A DNA stretch of 16,121 nucleotides, from assembly GCA_011800805.1 (NCBI GenBank), contig MPNW01000946.1, forward strand, positions 41,011-57,131. Direction: 5' to 3'. The position numbers and the translations under genes are program-made. The notes beneath the pieces are model-generated. The model did no database searches and was not told the DNA's origin. It worked only from the letters and a program-made list of their open reading frames with translations. Positions 1 through 9,000 of this stretch are shown piece after piece. Positions within the stretch are counted from its first letter, which is position 1. The number at the start of each line of letters is the position of its first letter. This DNA comes from Hirudo medicinalis. Lineage: Eukaryota; Annelida; Clitellata; Hirudinida; Hirudinidae.

Positions 1-117
1 AGCAGCAGCAGCAGCAACAACAACGACGACGACAACAGCAGCAGCAGCAACAACAACGACGACAACAACAGCAGCAGCAGCAGCAGCAGCAACAACAACA
101 ACAGCAACAACAATGCA
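1..117. repeat. CAG/CAA/GAC triplet microsatellite
   Basis: Interrupted triplet tract made of CAG, CAA and GAC units, all in one phase, starting at the first base of the window. The true left boundary lies outside. No start codon or splice signal ties it to a gene, so I treat it as noncoding repeat rather than a polyglutamine exon. Confidence 0.85.
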
Positions 118-386
118 TAATAAATAACAACAAGAGACACTCCCAACCTGACTGACGTGATTGAAACGTGTTCGTGCGACGTCAACAACCTCCGACTGCT
201 GATCGTCCTCCACGATTCCCTCGAGAGACCTTGACCTGCGAGGTGATGAATTATTCATTTTCAATTCGAATTTTTTGTCTTTGTTCATTTAATTCCGATG
301 TGATTTTCATTTGGAAGATCATTCAACGGCCTAGGACGAGTGCTGTTACATTGTGGTGACGTAATGATGGAAAAAACAATTGTAAA
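118..386. other. unique intergenic stretch, no gene seen
   Basis: AT-rich unique sequence between two triplet tracts. The short open frames here lack a plausible start context, splice signals or recognisable protein features. Confidence 0.5.
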
Positions 387-675
387 AATAATAATAATAA
401 TAATAATAATAACAATAGCAATAATAATAATAATAATTACGCTGATAGTGATGATGATTGACGATGAAGGTTGTGGAGATGACGATGATGATGATGGTGG
501 TGATGATTGATGATGATGGTGGTGGTGATTGATGATGATGGTTGTGGAGATGATGGCGGTGATCACGATGATGATGATGATGATGATGATGCCGCCGCTG
601 CTGATGATGATGTTGATGATGATGATGACGACGACGACGACGACGATGATGATGATGATGATGCTGATGATGATA
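387..675. repeat. AAT tract followed by GAT/GAC/GGT tract
   Basis: About 50 bp of AAT units is followed by about 230 bp of GAT units with GAC, GGT and GCC variants. Poly-Asp and poly-Met open frames here only reflect the absence of stop codons in a GAT repeat, and are not genes. Confidence 0.85.
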
Positions 676-862
676 GCAACGATAACAGGTTGTAAACTCT
701 ATAACTACGTTAGAACAATAATTAGCATCTTAATTAATTGACGTCTTAAACGTCGTCCTGGGATGCTGAGGCTGCATCTGGCTTTCAAGCAATGAGTGCC
801 AGACATTTCAGATGATCAACCAACCTGCTGTTTAATTCAACCACCCATACTTCTTAACAGGG

Positions 863-990
863 ATGACGACGACGATGATGATCATGATGATGGTGATGAT
901 GTTGATGATGACGACGATGATGTTGATGATGGTGATGGTGATGATGAAGGCAACGGCGACGACGATGATGGTAATGATAATGATGGTGAC
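863..990. repeat. GAT/GAC triplet microsatellite
   Basis: Imperfect GAT tract with GAC, GTT and GGT interruptions, kept in one triplet phase. Its right end (from 974) is part of the sequence duplicated across the N at 1101. Confidence 0.85.
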
Positions 991-1228
991 AGGATTAGCT
1001 AATTAGACCACTTGTGAAAAGCTATTGTAAAGGCTTAGAGCAATAAAAAAAAAACAAGAAATTCAATTAATTAATTAAATTACACTCATCAACACCACCG
1101 NATGATAATGATGGTGACAGGATTAGCTAATTAGACCACTTGTGAAAAGCTATTGTAAAGGCTTAGAGCAATAAAAAAAAAACAAGAAATTCAATTAATT
1201 AATTAAATTACACTCATCAACACCACCG
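974..1228. repeat. 127-bp exact direct duplication around a single N
   Basis: Bases 974-1100 and 1102-1228 are identical over 127 bp, including a 10-base poly-A run, and are separated only by an ambiguous base at 1101. This is what a contig join leaves when overlapping ends are not merged. I infer an assembly artefact, so one copy is probably not real. Confidence 0.9.
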
Positions 1229-1310
1229 TTATCATCACCACCACTATTATTATCAACACCACCATTATCATCACCACCACCATTACCATCAACATCACTA
1301 TCATCATTAA
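1211..1310. repeat. ATC/ACC triplet microsatellite
   Basis: Triplet tract of ATC, ACC and ATT units, the opposite-strand form of the GAT/GGT/AAT tracts elsewhere in the window. Confidence 0.8.
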
Positions 1311-1689
1311 GAGAAGGCCTGTAGCCGTGTTTAAGCTCAGGTATGAAAATCTGTGTGTCAACATCTCTTTGCCCAGATAAACCTCTTCGTATTTGAGGAT
1401 AAACAAGTATCTTCGTATATACGATCGTGATCATTATCATTATCCGCCACTGCCGTGACCACCATCGTCATCATCTACGACACTATCACTATGATTATTA
1501 TCGTAATTCCCTAAAATTCTCCATCATCAATCTCAGCATGAACCTCTGAAAATCATTCTCAATCATCACCGCTTCAATCATCAGTGGCTTCCTTAAACAG
1601 GAATAACAAAACCAAAACACTGTCGTAAGAAGTCATACGACGTCAATAATACGATAGTAAACGGTGCGGTAATGGCTACAGTCGTTATG

Positions 1690-1803
1690 TGTCGTGTTCG
1701 AAACCCAGCCTGCACTGCCACAAGCGCCCTTGGGAAGGAGCGCTATATAATTGGTTAACAAAAAAGCGCCTCTGACGCTATGCATGTGGCGCTATATAAA
1801 TGA
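1690..1803 (+). mobile_element. SINE-like fragment with retroposon 3' tail
   Basis: A stretch resembling an RNA polymerase III B box (GTTCGAAACC at 1696-1705) is followed by two tail-like segments, each ending in GCGCTATATAA (about 1741 and 1791). The ending GCGCCTT..GCGCTATATAAAT is a common 3' tail of animal SINEs and partner LINEs. An A-box-like TGGCTACAGTCG at 1673 lies closer to the B box than in a normal tRNA head, so the 5' part may be deleted. The family is not identified. Confidence 0.5.
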
Positions 1804-1944
1804 ACTACATAGAATGCAACACAACAAAACGGCATACAACCCAATTCAAACGACAAGTTGACAAGATAATTAATAACATCGGGACTGTGCAACATGATTA
1901 TCAGAACAAATAATCTAATTTACTCATTAGAACCGTGCTGGATC

Positions 1945-1968
1945 ATTTATATAGCGCCCTTTCCCAAG
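1945..1968 (-). mobile_element. inverted copy of the retroposon tail
   Basis: Read on the minus strand this gives CTTGGGAAAGGGCGCTATAT followed by AAATGA, closely matching the plus-strand tail around 1728-1803. It is a second tail inserted in the opposite direction about 150 bp away. Confidence 0.55.
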
Positions 1969-2352
1969 TTGGTGGCTAGGTTATCAATTTGACGGCTTCA
2001 TCACCTTACTCATGATTCTAGCCACAGGATGCAACAGTCTAAAACACCACTTTTAATAAAATACCACGCCAAGATAAAATGCTAAAATAATCTCAATATC
2101 ACGCAGTACGTTTTCAAACATTTCTATATTTTAAGAACCTGGAATTCCAAGATAATTTCTGGCATCTCACGACAGTGTTCAGGATGTTTATAAACAGGAA
2201 CTGCCTCATTTGTAGGAGGCAGATGTTGCAGGTCATTGCAATTAACATAATTCCCAGTAATTGAATTAATTCCTGAGGCATGACTCCTTGAAGCAATTTC
2301 CTTGTTTGATTATCATTATTTTTCGCTTTCGTCGAAAGTGATCTTTTAAGTT

Positions 2353-2544
2353 TTGTACAATTTCCCAATTACAACCCCGCTCCGGGGACATCGTTTCAAA
2401 CTGCGCGCGAGGAAAAGTGCTCGTCTAACATCACTAAAAATGTTTTTTTTGGACAGAGTTGTTGCCGTCTGGAACTCCCTGCCAGACGAGCTGGCATCTG
2501 CCGGCACTTTTTCTCAATTTAAACCATTATTACTCGACCTATAA
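2353..2544 (+). pseudogene. 3' end of a LINE reverse transcriptase (C-terminal tail)
   Basis: The frame ends TAA at 2542-2544 and carries the C-terminal signature common in CR1/L2/Jockey-like LINE polymerases: an RGHRFKLRARKSAR segment, then FFLDRVVAVWNSLPDELASA, then FSQFKPLLLDL. In these families this segment follows the reverse transcriptase domain. No intact RT core is seen upstream: an in-frame TAA lies just before it (2347-2349) and the preceding sequence is not clearly alignable. It is therefore a 5'-truncated or decayed copy, with no ability to move. The similarity is recognised by eye, without a database search. Confidence 0.7.
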
Positions 2545-2672
2545 TTAATTACCGATTTAACAGATTTCCTCATCAATGGCTTTAGAGATGACAGTCACCA
2601 CTGCGTACAAAACTTTTTTAAATAAGTAAGCACTTAACTAAGTTATATTAATTACATCATAATTAGGTAGGT

Positions 2673-2785
2673 ATCATCAATGTCCAATCATCATCAACAC
2701 CACCAACTTCATCATCATAACCTTAATCATCGACACCACCAACTTCATCACCAATAACCTTAATCATTATCATCACACCACAACA
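2673..2785. repeat. ATC/ACC-rich tract with two imperfect ~37-bp units
   Basis: ATC and ACC triplets enclose two tandem, slightly diverged copies of a unit with ACCACCAACTTCATCA and TAACCTTAATCAT, starting near 2698 and 2734. Confidence 0.65.
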
Positions 2786-2797
2786 TGAGTAACCCAC

Positions 2798-2931
2798 CTC
2801 TGATACTTGTGCAGCATTCTCACGGCATTATCCCTCTCCATCTTCATCTCCTGGAACTGCCGGAGGGCACAATCCAACTTCTCCTGAACCTCCATGTTCA
2901 ACCTCTGGAAGTCTGTTTTGGCAGACGACAT
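2798..2931 (-). CDS. possible first coding exon of a coiled-coil protein (unrecognised)
   Basis: From ATG at 2931 (minus strand) a frame of 44 codons plus two bases runs to a GTGGGT donor just below 2798. Unspliced it would stop at 2773, giving 52 residues. The peptide is helical and charged, with spaced Leu, Val, Phe and Met: FQRLNMEVQEKLDCALRQF, then QEMKMERDNAVRMLHKYQ. That looks like a coiled coil, unlike the low-complexity peptides around it. Stops precede the ATG in frame. A following exon is not secure: one acceptor near 2288 is phase compatible, but all three frames there look equally plausible. I do not recognise the family. Confidence 0.35.
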
Positions 2932-3140
2932 TACGGCTTCTTAGCAGTTCGGCTATTCCCTCTTTCAATGCAAAACAACCGCCATTAAAACTATCAGAAA
3001 GTTCCCCAATGTTTAACTTGAACGATTGCACGTAACTTCCAATCGCGATCACGCAAAACTACACAACAACAAAAAACCTATGAAATAAAGACTAGACGGC
3101 GAATAGCTAGGACGCGAAACGAGCGGTGAACTGACTTAAA

Positions 3141-3287
3141 ATGGCACCAGAGAATTACTACTTGCGTACGACATTTCAAGCAGAAGTAACATCTGCTCTC
3201 AGAAGGCAAATACAGCTCTGCCTAGGCATTATTTTTCTATTGGGTGCGCAGGTTTGCATGGTCTTAAACAGCGAAACTCGTGATTAA
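3141..3287 (+). CDS. possible small ORF with a hydrophobic segment
   Basis: ATG at 3141 has a good context (AAAATGG) and opens a 48-residue frame. It has a polar N-terminal part and a hydrophobic stretch (LCLGIIFLLGAQVCMVL) long enough to span a membrane. It lies divergently from the candidate coiled-coil exon ending at 2931, with about 210 bp between the two start codons. A possible donor (CAG then GTTTGC near 3251) would allow phase-0 splicing onward. There is no family match and chance is possible. Confidence 0.2.
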   Translation: MAPENYYLRTTFQAEVTSALRRQIQLCLGIIFLLGAQVCMVLNSETRD

Positions 3288-3774
3288 GTTTCTAATAAAA
3301 AGAGTTCCCACGGTAAAGTTTTGAGGACAACGATGATGAGTTATAACCTTTTTAAAGCACACCTCAATTCAACTGACTCGGTTGGCTTAATCTAACGAAA
3401 TGTGACAAAGAAATCTTGCTCTTGACCGTATTTAGCCGCATTTTCTCGAAGGTCGATGATTCCAGAAGAATCAAGACGTGACCAGAATAGTGAAATGAAT
3501 CAATAATTCATAAAAGTGCCAGAATTACATCAATCTTACCTCAAATCCAAATTATAAAAACTTTGTCGGACGAAGGCCCACGACAGCAGGACGCCAAACA
3601 GGCTAGCAGACGTCTGGCAGCTCAAAGTGAACTTAGATTCAAAGCAATAGATTAATCAATATTAACTTCTGATTCTTTGAAAATTTAATATTAAATCTTA
3701 GAACTAGAATAATTTTTCCGTTCAATTCGAAACGAAAAATAAACTCCCTCGCAGGGATGAACGTGTTTATAAGC
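3288..3774. other. intergenic or intronic stretch, one short helical open frame
   Basis: Mostly unique AT-rich sequence. Bases 3568-3653 (+) are less AT-rich and open, reading DEGPRQQDAKQASRRLAAQS then ELRFKAID and a stop, a helical composition, but there is no ATG and no clear splice site. Too weak to call as a gene. Confidence 0.3.
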
Positions 3775-3804
3775 GAGGCTCTGGGACTTGAGGCTCTGGG
3801 ACTT
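3775..3804 (+). repeat. 15-bp perfect tandem duplication
   Basis: GAGGCTCTGGGACTT occurs twice in a row (3775-3789 and 3790-3804). The unit length is a multiple of three, so it keeps the reading frame of the open stretch that follows. Confidence 0.9.
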
Positions 3805-3811
3805 GTCACTA

Positions 3812-4069
3812 CAGAGAGATTCTGAGCCTTACAGAACACAGCCTGGTATCAAATTCCACACAACAAACTGGGACCAATATATAACACCTCCGGAATGTCG
3901 AACTAATGTTGAAAGTTATCTAGAGGCACAGCGCAGATGCGAGGAAGGTGTCATTATGTGCACGCGATGTCGGAGAGCAGTTATTAAATCGTTCCCACAA
4001 ATCCATTTAAGACAAAATCGCTTGAATAGTTTTATTGATTGTTTATTGAACAAAATGTCTCGAAAGTGA
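3812..4069 (+). CDS. possible terminal exon, unrecognised protein with a CxxC pair
   Basis: An open frame follows an acceptor-like CACTACAG and ends at TGA 4067-4069. The peptide is not low-complexity and includes RDSEPYRTQPGIKFHTTNWD, TPPECRTNVESYLEAQRRCE, a CTRCRR motif and FPQIHLRQNRLNSF. An AATAAA at 4257-4262 would serve as a poly(A) signal. The frame stays open upstream through the 15-bp duplication to about 3788 but has no normal ATG. No upstream exon was found with certainty, and I do not recognise the family. Confidence 0.3.
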   Translation, partial: QRDSEPYRTQPGIKFHTTNWDQYITPPECRTNVESYLEAQRRCEEGVIMCTRCRRAVIKSFPQIHLRQNRLNSFIDCLLNKMSRK

Positions 4070-4827
4070 TATGTCCCAGAATTTATCTAACTCAAACATT
4101 AAAAAAAAAAAACAATTTCAATTTGTACATTCCGAAGGAATTAAATTATCTTTTGTTTCTTCTGATTTAGGTACTTCTCCATCGTCAGCATCATTGCTCT
4201 TCTCTTTGAAGTAAAAATTGCAAACTGTTATTCGTGGCATAAATTTTAGGGCTCTAAATAAATTTTAACCTGAAGACCACTGAAGTAAAGCATTCAGAAG
4301 CAAGAAAACTCACTTACTGTGATATTTTAAATAATGTAATATGAGATTCCTTTTTTTTTTATAAATAGATTGATTGCATTTGCTTCTGAAAGTTACTAAA
4401 ATGTCTAAGATGTCTAAGTATTATATATACATTATTACATCTCATGACTAATGGTTACTGAAACCTAAACTTTGCAAGGGCAAAATTTCAACTGCAGAGA
4501 AAAGTCACAGCAGGAATTCACAAGCTTATAGGAGACACAATAGATGACAATTAATGTTTCATAATTGTTTCACATAAATATGTTTGACTATCTCAACAAA
4601 AGTGGAAGCAAATCCATTCCGGTCTGGTTTCAAGAAGCAGATTATAAATTTTGTAATAATTTTACTGTGGATCAAAATATGTTGAATTTGACTTTAACTA
4701 TCAGTGCCTGTACATTCTTAAACATTTTGGATAACATTTACTTTTTGTTTCAAATAAAAGTAAAATATGTGTAATTAGTACAACCTAGAAAGAAAAATAG
4801 ATATTGTAATTATAAAGAAAAAATCAT
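4070..4827. other. AT-rich stretch, no gene seen
   Basis: Very AT-rich unique sequence with poly-A and poly-T runs and an AATAAA near 4754. The open frame at 4565-4774 (+) is Asn/Phe/Leu-rich without splice or start support, and I regard it as chance. Confidence 0.5.
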
Positions 4828-5119
4828 TTAACCTCTACAGTCTAAATTAGCCAGTTCTTGAGTTAAGCACAACGTTGGAAGGTTTTTTGCGACGACGGGA
4901 TCGTCCAGAATGTTAGCGACTGCATTTCGTCGCTTGTTACGATTTACTTCTGTAATTGGCTCTCTAGCGAAATATGGCTGGACAATTTTGGTAAAGTTAA
5001 AGTTCGAAGTCAGTAGGTAAATGCAAATCAATACGCTAATCAAAATCAAGCCGCTAAATATGTCTAATCGGGAATCACCTTCGAGCGACTCCTCTTCCTT
5101 TTTGATTCTTTGGGCATTT
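4828..5119 (-). CDS. possible last exon of a single-pass membrane protein (unrecognised)
   Basis: On the minus strand an acceptor-like CTCTTTAG precedes an open stretch of 96 codons ending with TAA at 4830-4828. The order is a charged segment (RIKKEEESLEGDSRLD), one strongly hydrophobic segment of about 20 residues (IFSGLILISVLICIYLLTS), then a polar tail with an NFT sequon, NRNKRRNAVANILDDP and a short C-terminal part. This reads like a juxtamembrane region, membrane span and exposed tail. There is no ATG at the left of the frame, so upstream exons would lie at higher coordinates; I could not identify them. Family unknown. Confidence 0.35.
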
Positions 5120-6030
5120 CTAAAGAGGCTTAAAAATTCATATATAATTCAGTTATCGCTGTTTGGAGAACTTTGAAGGATATGTCAACTTTTTCAAAGT
5201 CATGTTTGTTTACAAAGAACGGTTGGCAGGAAAAACCATGCGGTGTTCAAGTTCAGATCAGTGTTCTGTTCAGATGCCCGAATAAAAATTATTTCAGTTC
5301 GTTGCTTACAAATTTAACATTTATATTAAATTATTGCACATCAGTTTTTAATTTTAAATCGGTTTAATAATTGAAGAGATACGCTGATTCCTACTCTAGA
5401 CTACAAGAGACTCTAGTTAATACCTCTGAAACTCAAAATGATAGGCTCTCTTTGAAATTAATTTCAAAGTTCAGTTCAGTTACAGCCGAACGTGTTCCTT
5501 CATGAAAAAAAAAATGAATTCCCTAAATAAATAAAATTATCAACTAAAATGCAAAATTAACAAAAACTAAAATAACTAAGTTATTTGATAATTTGAATAC
5601 TAATGAATCGCCACACGTTAATTTTATTCCAAAATAACCTCATCAAAATTATAAATGACGAAATACAAGACATTTTTATATGTAAATACTGTTTTATAAC
5701 AAATATTATAAAATACAAAATAACCTGCAATGATATTCATTAGCTTTGCTCACCCTTATTTACATAGATGTGTCACCTGTAGTGCTTGTGTTTGAAATCT
5801 CTCGAAAGAATCAATCTTTAGTAATAAAAAAAAAATCGTCAGCTCCTTTTAATAAATTTAAACTCAATCCCTGTGAAATCCAGTTAAATTTTTGAGGAAG
5901 ACATTCTTCGCAAACTAGCAATCGGAAGAATTTCACGCTTGGCTTGACGTAAATTTTCATTTGAACTAGGAGATCTGTTTGAAAGTTCTGGATTGATTTT
6001 ATTTTATCTCTTGCCTCTATTTCTCTCAAT
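5120..6030. other. AT-rich region upstream of the SERINC gene
   Basis: About 900 bp of AT-rich unique sequence, presumably holding the promoter and any 5' untranslated exon of the SERINC gene. I see no convincing TATA box or core element. The open frames at 5173-5367 (+) and 5811-6029 (-) begin at non-ATG codons and lack recognisable features. Confidence 0.4.
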
Positions 6031-6033
6031 CAG
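6011..6033 (+). promoter_or_regulatory. splice-acceptor-like site just upstream of SERINC ATG
   Basis: A pyrimidine-rich run (TTGCCTCTATTTCTCTCAAT) ends in CAG at 6031-6033, five bases before the start codon at 6039. This is a good 3' splice site. It implies either an intron in the 5' UTR or a spliced-leader acceptor; the sequence alone cannot tell which. Confidence 0.5.
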
Positions 6034-6038
6034 ACGAA

Positions 6039-9000
6039 ATGAGTTGCATTGCCTTGGTGAGTATTTCGTAGGGTTTGAAAAATGTTTTAATTGATAACTC
6101 CTTGGTTTTTTAATGCGTAATAATATTTATTGAAGATCAATGCAGAATAATTGTAATAATATAAATAGCGTCATCTCACGTATCTCACCACAACCATCAT
6201 CATTATCATCGCCGCATGAAACACCTCAGTCACCATCCACTTTTCCAGGCCCTGTGCTGCTGCTTCAAGGAGGCCTGCCAATGCGTCTGCCTCTGTTGTC
6301 CTTCATGTAAATCGTCAATCGTCACCAGGGTGTCCTACGTTTTCTTTTTGATCGTCGGCGTCGTCATCGCCTGCATCTTTACCGCTCCCGCTATAGGGGA
6401 ACAACTGCTAAAGGTTATTTTTAATTTTATTCTCAATTGGTTGGTTATTTTTGGCAGTTGGACAAACTAAGGCGGTTTGTTAATAACTGAGATGGTACGG
6501 AGACATTTCACGGGGCCAAAGATTACCAGGACAGTCCGTGGGTAGTTCTAGTTGTTCAATCCTACGCTGTGATATTAGTCCAAATATTGTGATATTTGGC
6601 ATCGAGGATTAAATATATCTTAAATTTTATTATTATAATAAATAGAAATTATGTTAAGTTTTCGGGATTCCTAAGGTGAGATTTGATTGAACACCGTTTC
6701 AGTTCGAATCCTTCTGCAATACCAGTGCTCTCTACATACCCACCCAGCCAGTGTCAGGATGTACCAAGGTCACTTCCTCTCTCAAAGATGTTGTTGGTTT
6801 TCCAGCTGTCTACAGAATCTGTTTCGCGTGGGGGATCTTCTTCCTCTTTATGAGCCTACTTATGCTGGGGGTCAGGTCTTCAATGGACTGCAGAGCGGGT
6901 ATACAGAACGGGTGAGTGAACCCAGAGTTGGCTGAACTTTTGAGTGGTTGTACTCTTATTACTGATGTAGCGCCACATTCGCTGTCACCTTAGTCACTTG
7001 TGAATTGTGCTGACATAACGGAAGAAGTTAGGATAATTTAAGGATAATTATTCTTTTCCGTCTAATTATAATTTTAATTATCTACTCGATTAAGATAATC
7101 ATTATTATTGAACAAATACAAACATACAAGCAGCCTAACAGATCCTAATTTGGCGACAATATCCCCACTCAACATATCCAACATATTCCAGATTTTGGTT
7201 CTTCAAATACCTCATAGTCATAGGAACTGCCATAGGGGCGTTCTTCATCCATGACCCAAAGTTTGAAGCAGCCATGATGGTTATAGGGGGCATGGGGGCC
7301 TTCCTCTTCTACATCATCCAGATGGTCTTTTTAATCGACATAGCCTCCAAATGGACGTCATGGTGGATGGGAAAATACGAAGAAACTGACGGAAAGATTT
7401 GGTTCTGTGGAGTCATAACTTTTGCTACGTTGTTCTATGCGTTATTTATAGGCTTGCTGGTGATCCTGTATATTTTCTATGCGAACGGTGACTGCCCGTT
7501 GCAAAAGTTCTTCATCTCTCTTAACCTCATTCTGTGCGTCGCTCTGTCCGTGGTGTCTGCTCTTCCTCAGATCCAGAGACGTGAGTCTAATGCATGATGC
7601 TGAATCTGTTTCAATTAATCATTTGTTTTGAAAAGTCTGAAAGATAAAGTCAATCACGAACGATGATGATTTTATTTATTTCCAAAATGTAATCATAACA
7701 GAGCTTAGAGTAGTTACGTAAGCATATTACATAATTAATCTATTCGAGATTAAAACATTTGTTTACTAACAAATGAAATTAATGAAAAATTATTCATATT
7801 CAATTTATTTATTATAAAATAATAACAAGTCATTCATAATCTCAGACAACGCAAGATCAGGTCTACTCCAGTCATCCATCGTCAGTCTGTACATCATGTA
7901 CATAACTTGGTCATCTCTTGCCAGTTGTAAGTCTTTGAATTACACTCAATTAATTGTAAAATAAAAATGTAAATCAATTTAATCGGCTCATTTTTATCTC
8001 AGAAATTATTATTATCGTAATTATTATGATATTAACGTCTTGTACCTGCTTAATTAATATCATTTAGTTTTCTAAAAAAATTGTCTTCAACTCCTAACAG
8101 TGAAATAATGAAGTGATATAAAACTATGTTTCTTCTAAAAATTTCTTAAAATTAAGCTACAAATTATGCTTAATAATGATAATAATGATGATAATAATAA
8201 TAATAACAACAATAATAATAATAATAATAATTCATTTTTAATCATTTTTAAACAGCTCCTACGTGCAATCCACTGAACACCTGCAACTCCACTACAACAC
8301 AATCACAAGGCGTTCCGCATCAATGCGTTTCCACCTCCTTCAGCTACGACGTCATCGTTCCGTTGATAATTTTCTTCATTTGCGCCCTCTATGCTGGGTT
8401 TGAAGAATTATTTCATGAATTCTTTCTTTTTTCCCTTTTTTTTTGAGTTAAATTGTTTCTAAAAAAATATTCTGAAAAGTTTTGTTTTGCAATCTAGCAG
8501 AGAAGTTTTGCTGACAGTAACTGTTCCTTGCTGAGTCATTCAACTCATTAGGCATTTGGCTGCTGCATAATTTACCAGTTAATATTCCAATAACGCGATA
8601 TTTCATTTGATATTCGTGCAATGCTGTATTTTCTGTACTAATAACGTATGAAATGCAATGTAATAAAATGATCCAAATACTGCTTTCCAGCTTTTCCGAT
8701 GGAAGCACTGGAGCCATCAACACGGTGAGTGGCACGACGGAGGATGAGAGCAGCACAACGCCTGGTGAGGATTTTCTTTTTTTTGTATTTAATTACACCG
8801 TGATTTCAAAGTTTTAATGAATTAAATCCTAGCATACGAAATACGCTCTCACATAGTTACATTTTCTATAAAAATAAAAATAAAATTCGAACAACCACGT
8901 ACCAATGCAACTTCATTTATTCAACCAAGAAAATATTCGAGAGCCATTTGTGTTTACAAAGTACTCCAAAATCTTCCGCAGCCGTTCCTACCGGAGAATC

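Noticed and set aside
1..117. CAG/CAA tract as a polyglutamine exon
   Set aside because: There is no start, acceptor or flanking coding sequence; GAC blocks and downstream stops argue for a plain microsatellite.
285..695. Open frames rich in Asp, Met, His or Ile across the GAT/AAT tract
   Set aside because: A pure GAT or AAT repeat contains no stop codon in several frames, so long frames arise automatically. The same applies at 796-1002, 13718-14012, 14106-14512, 14882-15260 and 15432-15623.
1738..1803. TATATAA sequences as TATA boxes
   Set aside because: They fall in the GCGCTATATAA ending typical of retroposon tails, and no gene start follows downstream.
2114..2368. 84-residue minus-strand frame beside the LINE remnant
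   Set aside because: Both strands and several frames look equally plausible here, which suggests chance. The start is at the LINE fragment and there is no family match.
6216..6248. ATG at 6216 as the main SERINC start
   Set aside because: It lies upstream of an acceptor (TTTTCCAG at 6241-6248) and adds a peptide without family resemblance. The small exon at 6039-6056 gives an N-terminus of the expected form. Retained only as a possible alternative.
6687..6935. 82-residue frame over SERINC exon 3
   Set aside because: Wrong frame. The reading that starts after CAG at 6702 gives the family sequence and connects in phase to both neighbouring exons.
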